From: Pestalotiopsis fici W106-1
Taxonomy: Eukaryota; Ascomycota; Sordariomycetes; Amphisphaeriales; Sporocadaceae
NCBI RefSeq assembly: GCF_000516985.1
Contig: NW_006917097.1
Coordinates: forward strand, 2,580,593-2,644,592
DNA: 64,000 bases
Direction: 5' to 3'
Below are positions 33,027-44,937 of this stretch, in pieces (positions within the stretch are counted from its first letter, which is position 1; each line of letters starts with the position of its first letter). The position numbers and the translations under genes are program-made. A model generated the notes under the pieces. That model was not told where the DNA came from. It worked only from the letters and a program-made list of their open reading frames with translations, and did no database searches.

Positions 33027-34134
33027 ATGGCCGCGGAAACACCAGTGTCGTTCCACATCCCCACTGTCGATCTAGGTCCGTACCTGGCCGACCCGTCTTC
33101 AGAGGAGTCGGCCAAGATTGTCGAGCAAGTTCGACAGGCTTGCATAACCAGTGGTTTCTTTCAACTCGTTGGCCATGGAATCTCCAAGGAATTGCAGAAC
33201 CGCGTGCAAAAGGCTGCCGAAGCGGTCTTTGCCTTGCCGCTGGAGACAAAGAAGAAGTTGATGCATCCCAAGCTCAAGAACAGAGGCTACGAGATTATTG
33301 GATCCCAGGCCCTACAAGAAGGTGCACTTCCAGACCTGAAGGAGGTACGTGAGCTCGCGATGCTGGTGAAATTATGAGGCGTCGAGAGCTGAACAGTAAA
33401 CAGGGATATTACGTTGGACAGCATATACCTGCCGATGACAAGCGGGCAACGCTTCACCCTCATATGATCGGAGAGAACATATTTCCAGTAGAGATCCCGG
33501 AAGAGGTTCTTAAAGCGCCGACAGAGCAATACTACTCGGAATGCCTGAATTTGGCCCATAGTATCATGGAAATTCTGGCCAAGGGCCTTCCGTACGGCGA
33601 AGATATTTTTGTGCCGTTCATGTCGAATGACCCAGTCTGCTCGATCCGACTGCTGCATTACCCACCTCAAAAGTCTACCGATGCCAGACAGCTGGGTGCT
33701 GGAGCCCACACAGATTTTGGTAAGTCAGACGGGGTTGTTATTTTTTCAAACATGGAAGCCAAACTTATATCTTCACAGGCGCCATCACACTGCTATGGCA
33801 AGACATGTCTGGTGGCCTTGAGGTATTGAACGATGCAGCCAACGAGTGGGTTCCGGTCCCACCCAACCCCGACGCCTATGTTGTGAATATTGGCGACATG
33901 TTGTCGATATGGACCAAGAACGCGTACAAGAGCGCTATGCATCGGGTGATCAACAAGAGCCAAGGAGACAGGTACTCGGTACCGTTCTTCGTAGATGGCA
34001 ACACTGATGTCAAGCTCATACCGTTTGACGGAAGCGCGCCACTCACGGGCAAGGTCATCACGGCAGAGGAACACATGCTGGAGAGGTTCGGAACGACATA
34101 TGGCCGGGCGAAGCAGACGGCCCAGGTAGCCTAG
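33027..34134 (+). CDS. 2-oxoglutarate/Fe(II)-dependent dioxygenase (isopenicillin N synthase-like)
   Basis: Three exons (33027-33344, 33404-33719, 33779-34134) give 329 residues. The N-terminal DIOX_N region starts with FHIPTVDLGPYL and includes GFFQLVGHGI. The iron-binding facial triad is visible: H208 and D210 (GAHTDFG) and H266 (SAMHRVINK). The 2-oxoglutarate-binding R276 and S278 follow (GDRYSVPFF). Family members are cytosolic and hydroxylate, desaturate or cyclise small molecules; the natural substrate cannot be told from sequence. ATG 33027 is chosen over an upstream in-frame TTG. It is divergent from a ketopantoate-reductase-like gene, so the two may be co-regulated. Confidence 0.93.
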
Positions 34135-35675
34135 GGCACACTGATCTCTGGGGTAATATGAATGAGTTAAAATCGTACGCATCTGGTGCAAAGAGGCGTG
34201 TTATTGAAAAGTTCTCGGAAAGATGAGCTGGGGGTGTATCATCAATCTCCTTTTCGCTTATTCACCATCGCAATCATACGCCCATTGATATGCAAACAGC
34301 CGGAGGGAGCGAGCTCGGGCTGATGCATACCGAGCTTATTTCCTTCTCGTATAATCAGCAGGAATGCCACGATTGTGCATGTTGAAAAAGGAACTTTTAT
34401 GGTCAAACCACCAGATTCGAGATAGCGAAAAGAAACAAGCTCAACTTATTTGGTGGTGCGGAGCATAGTCCACCTCAGCAGTGTCCATCTGCAGGGCAAT
34501 TACTCTGTTATCTCGGCGTAAGACCTAAAATAGTTCGAGGGACCACAGCTGGGGAGCATCCAATTCTGAAGACTAATATCGTCAGTCACACGTAACTCAA
34601 TGAATGCATTTTGCTTTTCGCGTGTATTGGATTGTGTATACAGGTACCCGTAGAAGTAATTCTGTTCCCAAGAGGTATCTTTCCCTCCAGTGATACTAGC
34701 TCTTGCTCTGTAAATACAGATTACAAAGGTCGCACCAATCAATTTCAATATAGTCATCATGCACGTGTGCTTGAGCTATCGGCGTTTTTTTCTCTCTAGG
34801 CCCGGCGCCTACACAGCAGCGCAGGAAATGGAAAACCCTAATGGAACTGAACAATGACGTCGAGAGAGTCTCGCGTCGTGTGCCGGTGGCATCTTTAGCC
34901 TTAATAGCTAAAAATGGTTGGCTACATCTGAGCAAAAATGGAGGATTAAACCGCCAGGTTTTTTTTTTTCGAATCTCTCTCAATTGAAGCTGCTCGTCGT
35001 CCCGTTTTGATGAGCTCATTTCAAGGATAGCAAGCACCCCGGTCGGCAATCGGCAGCTCGCTCCTCCTCCTGTACAACACTGCAAGTTGCCAACAACATA
35101 CGCCTCCACCCCGCGAGCTCCATTGAACCACGACCCTTAGCACTGAGATAGGCTCCACTTGCTTGCTGCGTCCCTGATCCAAGCTCCCGAGTCCAAGGTC
35201 TCACCCTCGTCGCTTTTTTTTTTCTTTCTTTCTCTCTCAGAGCCACGCCACGATCTCTTCTCCCGTCTGCAACGCGTTTTGTGCTCTCGTGCTTCCAGAC
35301 GCGGGGCAGTCGTGAGAAGTTGGACGGCCCGTTAGTGGAGGAGCAACAGCAGCAACCATTGCATCCCTCATTCGAGTTCGACATCGTTCCCCTCGAGCTT
35401 CAACACTCTGACCCTCTAGAGAGTGGATCAATCCTCCTCGGCTGAGAGACTTTTATTGTATTTTCACGGGACGGAGCCCATTACATTACCCACAGACTCT
35501 AGACAACGGATAGATCGACGGCCAGACTCGTACGATAGGCATTTCTCGACACCCATTATCCATCGGCATCTACACTAGTAGCTTATTACCACCAACCGCA
35601 GTCAATTGAGTCCTTCTCGAAACACCAAGACAACATCGACAATTGGTGACCTACTGGTTGCGCGCGTCCTTCACC
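34135..35675. other. Intergenic, Mam3-like gene promoter and leader
   Basis: About 1.5 kb containing the oxygenase 3' end and the upstream region of the CNNM/Mam3-like gene. CT-rich tracts at about 35210-35240 and downstream suggest a leader. I see no gene. Confidence 0.5.
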
Positions 35676-38147
35676 ATGCCGCAACCACGACAGAGGTCGT
35701 CAGACATCTTCCGCACGGTACGTCCGGCGGTGCTCGGCATCGGACGAATTCTCACGCTCGGCTACTCGACTGTCTCGGCCGCACCGCTTTCGATTCGAAC
35801 TCACAATGAAGAGCCTCCTCAGGCCGAGGGCAGTGCTCTTTGGGTGCTCTACATAGTGTCCATGGTGCTTGTCCTCGCTGGTGGTGCCTTTGCCGGCTTG
35901 ACTATTGCGTTGATGGGCCAGGACAGCATTTACCTCCAGGTTATCTCGCAGGATCGCGAAGAGCCCCAGCGCAAGAATGCCAAGCGCGTGTACGACCTGC
36001 TCAAGAAGGGAAAGCACTGGGTTCTGGTGACACTCCTGCTGTCCAATGTTATCGTCAACGAAACGCTGCCCGTTGTGCTGGACAGGTGTTTTGGTGGCGG
36101 TGTTGCAGCCGTCGTTGGTAGTACCGTCTTGATCGGTATGATTCTGCCCACCCTATCCTTGTTTTGTCTAGATTTTCCCAGACTGGTATTCGGGGATGCA
36201 TGCTGATTATATGAATTTAGTCATCTTCGGTGAAGTCCTGCCCCAGTCCATTTGTGTCCGCTACGGCCTTCAGATCGGTGGCTACATGTCGAAACCCGTA
36301 CTTATGCTGATGTGGGCAAGTAAGTAACAATCTCGCCTTTCTTTCCTTCCATCAACCCTATATCAGCGTTTGTTACTTGGGACAGACCCCGTGGCGCAAC
36401 ACACGGGCTCTTACCCACGCGTACATGCAACGTTTATGATTCAGCATCTGACATTGGCATTTGCAGTGTTCCCTATCGCTTGGCCCACTGCCAAACTTCT
36501 GGACTGGCTCTTGGGCGAGGATCATGGCACAGTTTACAAGAAGAGCGGTCTCAAGACTTTGGTTACCCTGCATCAATCACTAGGCGAAGCCAGTGAGAGA
36601 CTAAACGAAGATGAGGTCACCATCATCAGCGCCGTCCTTGATCTCAAGAGGAAGCCAGTTGAAGAAGTTATGACGCCTATGGACGATGTTTTGATTCTCT
36701 CAGAGGACACTATCCTGGATGAGAGGATTACCACGCAAGTTTCAGAGGCAGGATTCTCCCGCATCCCCATCCACAAGGCTGGCAACACGAATGACTTTGT
36801 CGGGATGCTACTCGTCAAGATGCTCATTACATATGATCCTGAAGACGCCAAAAGAGTTAGAGACTTTGCTTTGGCTGCCCTGCCCGAAACTCGCCCGGAG
36901 ACGAGCTGCTTGGATATCCTCAATTTCTTCCAAGAGGGAAAGTCGCACATGGTTATGATCTCTGAGTACCCCGGCGAAGCTCATGGTGCGCTGGGAGTTG
37001 TGACGCTTGAGGATGTTATCGAGGAACTCATTGGAGAGTAAGTAGAAGTCTTGATGCGTCCCTGCATACGTGTGCTAACTGTGCTTCAAGGGAAATTATC
37101 GATGAGTCGGATGTCTATGTTGATGTTCACAAGGCGATCCGTCGAAGCCATCCTGCACCCAAGGCTCGAGTCCAGCGTAAAGATGTCATGGTTAAAGATG
37201 CCGCTGTTAAGGATGGAAAGTTGATTGACCTAGAAGAGGACGCGGATGAAGAAAGGGAACTGCAAAAGAGTCGCACTGCTTCTATCAGCGGCCGCAATGC
37301 GTCGCCATCCATCCTCTCTAGCAGCCCCAGGACTACTCTCCTTATGCGACGCAGCTCCACTGGTCAAGATGGCAAGCTAGTGCGCACCACTGTTCCAGTG
37401 AAGGCCAACTTTGACGATCTGAAGGGTCATTTGAAGCACCTCGGCCCGTCCAATCCGGCCTCCAATCCCAAGAGTACAAAGGTTACATCGGTCAAGATTA
37501 AGCCAGGTGGTGGCAACACACGTTCTGGGTCGGTAGCGACTGAAGCGCCTGAAAACGGTGACCTTAACGGCGTCAACGAGCGAACAAGTCTGCTTAGACC
37601 TGAGCAGAACGGCCAGTCAGGCGGAGACAAGAGCCCTTTTCCCAGCTACACGACGCCATCCGAATCACCCGCACCTGAAACCCAAGACCCGCCAAAGCTC
37701 CTGATTACCCCCGACCCAGAGGATCCCGGTAAAGAGCCCGCAGCTGAAATCAAGACTGTTGCTAGTAATGCGTCGTTGGCTGGCTCATCCAAGAGCATAG
37801 TCTCTACGAACGATGCTAGCATGTCGACAATTGAACGGCAGCGCGCCAAGAGAGGTTATGTGCGCAGTGGCAGTATAACTGAAATCGAGGTCAACACTGG
37901 CGGCGTCCGAAAATTCGTTCTCGAGGCAACTAGCTCTGGTGAAGATGAAGCGGCCGAGAGTAGCAAGACTAGTCCTACATCGCCATCAAAGCCTCTCCCA
38001 GCGGTAGAAGAAGACAAGCAAGCCGAGAACAATGATGCTGCAGAAGACGAAGCAGAGTCACCAAAGATCGGCGGCCCAAGCCAGGGCCAGGGGCAGTCGT
38101 CTGGCAAGAAGAAGAACAAGAAAAAGAAGAAGAAGGGTGGCAAATAA
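35676..38147 (+). CDS. MAM3: CNNM/Mam3-type protein (DUF21 plus CBS pair)
   Basis: Four exons (35676-36135, 36221-36319, 36467-37037, 37091-38147) give 728 residues. A membrane-embedded CNNM/DUF21 domain (about 50-220) contains [35 protein letters not shown] and the highly conserved [18 protein letters not shown]-domain pair (about 245-385; [41 protein letters not shown]) follows. The long Ser/Pro-rich tail ends in a Lys-rich run ([13 protein letters not shown]). Yeast Mam3 is a vacuolar membrane protein affecting manganese and other metals, and animal CNNMs handle magnesium; the role here is inferred from that. The last intron lies right after the second CBS domain. Confidence 0.92.
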
Positions 38148-39600
38148 TAAATGCTAGAGCGTTTCAACGGCAGAAAATTATCTCGCTCGAGCCCGGCTAG
38201 GCATGGTGTACGACTACTTTGATGTACAGATAAACTTATTTCAGCGTAACATTTTAGGCCAGCTTATTAAAATCAAGGCGTTATTGGAACATGCAGACGG
38301 ATCCACGACTTGTACTATATTGTGCTTTTGTTCATTTATTTCCCAAAGATTGTAGGTTATGTCTTGATTGTTATCGGCATTGATCTGCAGTGGCCTTTTT
38401 CGCAAACCATTTATTCATGCCGTCCTCTTGTGCAAACAACCATGTCTGCCGCATCGCGTCTGCCCCAGCGTATGAAGTCAAGAATTAGCAATAACTGCAT
38501 GGCTAGTGGGCAAAGCGTATGCGGGGTGCGGGTTAGTACATAGGTAATTTGGAATATCTGGGGAAAACGTGATATGAAATTGATGGCTGCAAGGTGGGAA
38601 GCACCGACGATGATGAATTCATACGTGGGCGCCCGATTTCTTGTTCTTCTATTCATTCTCTTCCTCTCCTCCTCTCTGTTGACTATTCATGAGTTGGATA
38701 ATGTATAGATAGATATCCATAATCTGATTTGAAACAATTCAAAGAGGCAATACTCTCAATATTGTATTGGTACAGAGTATGAGGTGTGGGTGCTGTCTCC
38801 ATGATAACAAATGAGAGTAATACACGTGCTTAACAATCGCCGAGAGAACCAAATACGTATATGGCCTTGGACCTCGTCTTTTTCTCGACACTCTGGACCA
38901 TTTTCATGAAACTACTTACAATTGTGGCTTGCTCAAATCAGATGAATAGGCCCGTGTTTTTAGTGCTTCAGCTGGTCGATGGTATAGAACTGAACTGCCT
39001 TGTGTGTGTACAGAGTAATGTAGTGTAGGGGCGGAGAAGCAATTGGCCGCCTACCAAAACTCAGTACTAAATTGCCCATCCAGTACCGCGAAGCCCAGCC
39101 GAGCGCACTGGGGCCCGCTGATGAACATTCATCCCCTTGTCCAGTTCCGGCCTGGAGGTGGGAGGGGGAGGGGCAAGAAATCCCCACATGAGCACTGAAA
39201 GCTCGCTTCATGACTGGTCAATTGCACCGACGGCACTACTGGCACTACTGGCGAGCGGGTGCAAATGGAGACGAGACAGAGGCATTGTGGGGGGTGGTTA
39301 TTGGAGTGTAGAAACTGCCCAAATAAATCGAGGTCGTCAAGGGAAAAAAGGTTCAAACGAGATATTATCTCTTATTTCTGTAAAGTTGAATATCTGTACT
39401 CATTCGAAGGGGCGAGGAAGTCATCGTGACATTTCCCAACTCACTGGAAGAGACTATAACACAGGGAGATCCAGCAGTCAAGCACAAGTGGTGGTCATTT
39501 TCACGAGCCAATCCGTATCTGAATGCAGAGGACCGCCTCTCCGCTCAAATCACTGCGATCTTTAAGCCGTCGTCATTTTCGTCACCAGACCGTCGCAAAG
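38148..39600. other. Intergenic region
   Basis: About 1.45 kb holding the Mam3-like 3' end and the promoter of the muconate cyclase gene. It contains GTACAGAGTA (38770-38779) and TGTACAGAGTA (39007-39017). No gene is seen. Confidence 0.5.
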
Positions 39601-40863
39601 ATGCCCATCCACCATCTCATGTGCGGAACATGGACCCCGCCGGGAGCCATTTTCACAGTCGCCTTTGACGACGAGAAGTTGACGTGCGAGGTCGTGAAGC
39701 GGACCGAGATTCCAAAGGATGAGCCCATTTCATGGATGACCTTTAGTGTAAGTGCTGCGGTTCAATGTCGAGAAACCATCCATGAGACGGGTGCATTGCT
39801 GACTTGCGCGAATCCTGTAGCATGACAAGAAGAACCTCTATGGTGCTGCCATGAAGAAGTGGGCTAGCTTTTCAGTCAAGAGCCCGACTGAGATTGTCCA
39901 CGAGGCATCCCATCCCATGCTCCACGACCGTGAGTCTTCCAGGCCCTTGGCGCGACTATAATTGCTATAGTCCGGCCCCGTGGTGATCTCGTGCTGTATA
40001 TCGTTTGCTTACTGAGTTTCCATCTGGCAGCCATGGCATCGTCGGCTGATACAAATACACGAGCCATTTTCCTTCTTGCTGCCAAGAAGGAGCCATATGC
40101 CGTTTACTGTAACCCATTTTACAAGCACGCGGGTCAAGGCTCCGTCTTCAAGGTCTCATCCACGGGAAAGCTGGAGGAGAATGTGCAGAACTACGACTAC
40201 CAGCCCAACACGGGTATCCACGGCATGGTCTTTGACCCGACCGAGACGTACCTGTACTCCGCGGATCTCAAGGCCAACAAGCTGTGGGTGCACAAGAAGG
40301 ACGCCGATTCGGGAGAGGTGACGCTCGTGGGCTCCGTCGACTGCCCGGACCCGCGCGACCACCCGCGCTGGGTCGCCATGCACCCGACCGGCAACTACCT
40401 GTACGCGCTGATGGAGGCCGGCAACCGGCTGTGCGAGTACGTCATTGACCCGGCGACGCACATGCCCGTGTACACGCACCACTCGTTCCCGCTGATCCCT
40501 CCCGGGATCCCAGACGAGTGGACCATGTACCGGTCCGACGTGTGCACGCTGACCCAGTCGGGCAAGTACCTGTTTGCCACGGCGCGCGCCAACAGCTTTG
40601 ACCTGCAGGGCTACATTGCCGCCTTTCGCCTGCGCGACTGCGGCTCCATTGAAGAGCAGATTTGCCTCAACCCGACCCCGACCAGCGGCGGCCACAGCAA
40701 CGCCGTCAGCCCTTGCGACTTTAGCGACGAGTGGGTGGCCATAACTGATGACCAGGAGGGCTGGCTCGAGATTTACCGCTGGAAGGACGAGTTCCTCGGC
40801 CGCGTTGCCCGCGTGAGGATACCCGAGCCGGGCTTTGGTATGAATGCCATCTGGTACGACTAG
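39601..40863 (+). CDS. 3-carboxy-cis,cis-muconate cyclase (fungal type)
   Basis: This enzyme of the beta-ketoadipate pathway closes 3-carboxy-cis,cis-muconate, formed from protocatechuate, to the carboxymuconolactone. The fungal enzyme is a seven-bladed beta-propeller unrelated to the bacterial one. Three exons (39601-39747, 39821-39929, 40031-40863) give 362 residues. Diagnostic stretches include MCGTWTPPGAIFTVAFDD, NTGIHGMVFDPTETYLYSAD, DHPRWVAMHPTGNYLYALME, GGHSNAVSPC and the C-terminal ITDDQEGWLEIYRWKDEF, ending GFGMNAIWYD. The third exon is markedly richer in G+C than its surroundings, as expected for a well-expressed gene. No other pathway gene is seen in the window. Confidence 0.95.
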
Positions 40864-43441
40864 GCAAAAACCTGCGTTTCTTCAGATCACGTTTGACAAA
40901 ATGAAGCTGCTGCGCGAGGTGAGCGAGCGGGTTTCATTAGCAGAGTAGGTACCAAAACCATTCATTCAGTTGTGCTGGATTTGGCTATTGGATGGCCGCA
41001 GCAGCTCTTGCTCGTGTTGAAAGCCTTGTTGGCTATTCATGAGAGCTTGGATGTCGAACTGCTCTGTTGGATTATTTTATCCTGAGTTTGATCGAGCTCA
41101 AATGTAGCTTGATGAGACTTTGAAATACATAGGTAGAACCAGAAGTATCACCGAGCCAGAGTTGAACATGAGTTGATGAGATTTGCGATATGACGGGTAA
41201 AAGTGCAATGAACAAAATTCATGGATCGGCGTCGTATAACGTGATACTTTGATGCTTGAACGGACTCGAATAGGGTTCAAGATATTGCATGCTACCCTCC
41301 TTTACTTCTAGAACCATCTAATCAAGGTCGTCAACCTCTCACAAAATCAGATATAATCAGTTGACATGTGTTTCTCACAGCAAAGGAGAAATCCAATACC
41401 ACCTTCCGGGATATCAACACACCCACAGTGCATCCCCTTGCAATACTGCATCATTCTGGAATAATACACACAAAGGTACGGCAATGCGGCTCCGCCCTGC
41501 ATTGCCGAGGGCCCTCCTTTCCACCGTTAAGAGCGAATCGGGGATTTTGACGGTGACAGCCCTTTCACCTTGTCCACCCACCACCCTCGATCTAATCAGA
41601 CCACTCGAGCCACTTGTTAGTTTCCTTCGAGAACATACAGGCACTTTTCCCTCCCGGGGGAGGAGGGGGGGGGGGGGGGGGGGGGGGCATGGTGTAAACA
41701 ACTTCCATGACGCGGCAGTCACCTTCTCCGAAAGGGACGAAACAGGCGCCAAGCAGATTCATACCCCAGCACAATGTTTCGCAAGGAGGGGGGTTGGGTT
41801 GAATGGCAACAAAAGGCCCATTGCGCTTAAAAAAACACATACTGTCAAACCCCTGCTCTCGGGACGATCATACCGGTCCGCACTGCATGATCTCCGCCCG
41901 GAGGATAAAAAAGTCAACGTCAATCATCATGCAAGGCTGCAGGATTTGGGCAATGGAAACAAAGTGGGATCTGGCAACCCGCATGATTGACTGTTGGGCA
42001 CAGTATAGAAAGAGCGGATAATCGGATTTGGTGCTACGTAATAGAGCTAAACGGGATGAAGGCATTCTTCCAAATACCATGTGGCTGATTGAACCAGGTA
42101 GGCTTCGGCATATCAGATGTCCTGATGATCATTACATGCTTGACGTGTCGATGTCTTGGCGTCTTTTGAGCAAGTGTTCGACAATGACATAACCTGCTGG
42201 CAAATATTGCATGTATCTCCCAAGTTGACGAAGAATAATCGTTTGTCGGCTCCGTCGAACTCATGGAACCTGAAAGACCAACCGGTACAATCTTGACCTT
42301 TAATTTTATGCTAGTCTGCTTCACAAGGCTTGTTTCAATGTTGTCACTTCCTTTTCTGGTATGATCAAGTGCGCAGAGACCACCCGCACGTCTCTGTGCT
42401 CGACGTTCTAGACTTTGAGCTTTGTCCTTCACACGTTGCTTTACCCCAGGTCGCTCGAATGATATCACGTAAAGTCACAATGTCATAAAGGAGGGGCGCT
42501 TGGCCAACCAATCTTTGTTCATGTTGTAACGGAAACCTTTTTTTTTTTTTTAAACCAGACGCTTGCAAGCGCCAAGCCCGTTTTTTACCGGCAAAAGTTA
42601 TGGTCATGTCGACCAGGTCTTGGCAGTATCAAATTGTGGGTTTGGAACCGATATAACCAGTGAATATTCTATTCAACTCGTTTCTAATTCAAGTCTCTAG
42701 ACATACAATTTGTTTAATACGGCATATCCAATGGTAGACCACGGAAAACCGGCACCGTATAGGGGTTTAAGATATAAGTTGATTTGGAATTCATTGCACT
42801 TGAAAACCAAGAACCTAGGCGTGAATTGAGAACCCCACGAGTCAAGTTTCATATTTTGATATTGTACTCTAGTCTTTTGTCCTTTCTATATTGAGATGTG
42901 ATGTAACAAGTGGCGCGACATTAATGTTGGCGTCAAACTGTGGGCGGTCCGTTCCCTCATCCTGAGCCGAGACCCCATCTTCCCAGAGAGAACCGTGTCT
43001 ATATTCCGAAGCAGCTAATTTGATCCTGCACCCATTCATTTCGGAGGGAAGCTGAGAAAAGACTCATTTCAAAGACGGACCCTATCCAAGTGATCGAGTT
43101 ATTATTAAATTACTTTTATTCTGTAAAGACTGTAAGGGTATGAGCATAAAATTGCTGACTGTTATGGGTATCCTTGGGGAGGACTGTTTTAAATCATCTT
43201 CGATAAAGACAGTCATGGTGTATTGAAGGTATTGTACATTGAACCGTGTGTTGGCGATTCCATTGAATTCCAGGCCTTGCGGTGGCTGCCGCAGTGCATC
43301 GGCAGTCATTGATATGATGTCTTGTCGTACGAGCAAGGTTGATATTTTGGGCCCGTATTTGCCACTGCATTATTTGCGCACTGTATCAATCGGCCTTTGG
43401 GTTTTCAGCTCTGAGAAAGCCTCCTAGTTGTTGATCTTGAC
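40864..43441. other. Gene-free stretch
   Basis: About 2.6 kb between the muconate cyclase and the ZIP transporter 3' ends. It contains a 23-bp G run and frames opened by it, but no supported gene. A 144-codon minus frame at 42034-42468 lacks domains. Confidence 0.5.
41665..41687. repeat. Poly(dG)23 tract
   Basis: Twenty-three consecutive G after GGAGGA, directly visible. Such runs are rare in fungal DNA and can form quadruplexes. They are also prone to sequencing length error. Confidence 0.85.
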
Positions 43442-44937
43442 CTAGGCAAAAGCACCAACGATGGACATACCGGCAGCTGTTTCAAATTAGCCTTGTTCAT
43501 TAATTCTAGTTCCTTTGCAATATTTAGCATACCTCCAGTCAAGACCCAGCAGAAAGCACTGATCTTGTCCTTTTTAGTCAAGCTGTGTTGCGCTTCCTCC
43601 GAAAGGAAGTCCTCAGCGAGCAGATCCACCGTGGCGGCGTAGATGAGAAGACCGGAGGAGCTAGACGACGCACTTCGTTAGTAAATGTTTCTGAAGAGGA
43701 ACCGCGTTGATACTCACATGGCATTAAAGATACCAACAATTATGAGTCCAAATGCGCTGTTGGGGTCATAAGTGTTACGGGCGATGAGTCCAATGGCCTG
43801 ACCAATTGGTGCAGTCGTGCCAAAGGCAATAACGAGCAGCCACGGCTTCCAACTCCCCTTGGGATAGGGCACCGCAGCGATACGAGAGCCCAGACCGAGA
43901 CCCTCAAACATCTGGTGGAACAAGATGGCAACCAGGAGAATGACAAAGCCCTCAATGGTGATGGAGACTGTCATTCCTACAAAGACCGAGTGAAACAGGA
44001 TACCTCCCTCGAGGAGCGTAATGTTCATGGACATGCGTTTGTAAACCATGGGATCAACAGTCTGGCCCTCCACATCGAACATGGGCGCCGTTGCGACAAC
44101 AACCTCCTGCTGCTTGGGTGCCGGGACTCCCGAGGCCTTGATCAATGACAACATCTCGAGTCGCTGGCGGACATATTGCTCGTAGAAGACGACAAACCAC
44201 GGCGGCATCTCGGAGGCCGAGTTCATTTGATCCATCTCGCCGCCAAAGGGGTTCTGGACCGGGGCGCCATAGACTTCATTCTCCATTGCCTGGGCCATCT
44301 TCTTCTCAAACGCAATGGTGTCGTACGAGTCCTGGCTGGCCCGCGGAGGACGCGGCGGTGCGTTGATACCAGCCATCCTGGCCATTTGCTCCGGCGTCAT
44401 GCTGGCTTCAAACCCCTTGGCACCACCGTGCGAGTGACCGCCCATCTTTTCGTTCATCCAGAGTTCAATAACAAACAGGGAGAAGAGAGACGCCATCATG
44501 ATTGCACCGGGCATGGGGGGATAGTCGTCGGTAAACAGATCTGGAAGGCATGGGTCGGACAAACTGCCAAAAGCAGTGGGGAGAAGCTTTGATGAAAATT
44601 GTTAGTAAATGCTGAACTCCTTATTATTCTTTCAATCAAGAGACATACATGTACGAAAGCTGTTGCAACCAGTACTCCAGTTCCAAAGTGCTTGCATGCA
44701 AAAAAGACCTTTTCGGGCACCTTTAACCAACTAATCTTCTTTGCAGCGACAGGAAAGCCGGCTCCAAAGATTGATGCTCCCATGACAAGGACTGGGTGAA
44801 AACTGTTAGTCAAGGTCGAGAGGAGAAGGATATAAGTACGACTCACATAAACCAACAGTATGTAAAGGAAGGTCATATTCACCCTCCTCCTTTCCACCAC
44901 CGCACTGCGGCTTGCCCATGCTCATTTCGTCGGCCAT
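43442..44937 (-). CDS. ZIP-family metal transporter (zinc/iron importer)
   Basis: Five exons (44847-44937, 44649-44791, 43718-44586, 43533-43660, 43442-43476) give 421 residues; the last exon is 35 nt. N-terminal helices include ASIFGAGFPVAAK and the ZIP signature ACKHFGTGVLVATAFVHLLPTAF. A variable loop contains a short His-rich GGHSHGG. The C-terminal half has HSVFVGMTVSITIEGFVILL and ILFHQMFEGLGLGSRIA, the conserved helix pair with metal-binding His and Glu. It ends AAGMSIVGAFA. This matches plasma-membrane or endomembrane Zrt-like importers moving Zn2+ (or Fe2+) into the cytosol. It is divergent from the CDF transporter gene across 2.7 kb. The family is firm; the metal is inferred. Confidence 0.93.

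Noticed and set aside
40156..40695. 179-codon minus-strand frame opposite the muconate cyclase
   Set aside because: Same cause: a G+C-rich coding exon leaves the antisense frame open; composition is Val/Arg/Gly-rich and meaningless.
41361..41990. 209-codon plus-strand frame
   Set aside because: It is held open partly by the G23 tract (a poly-Gly run), has no domain and no supporting splice or start context.
42034..42468. 144-codon minus-strand frame
   Set aside because: Somewhat protein-like but lacking any motif, conserved start or flanking exon; left uncalled.
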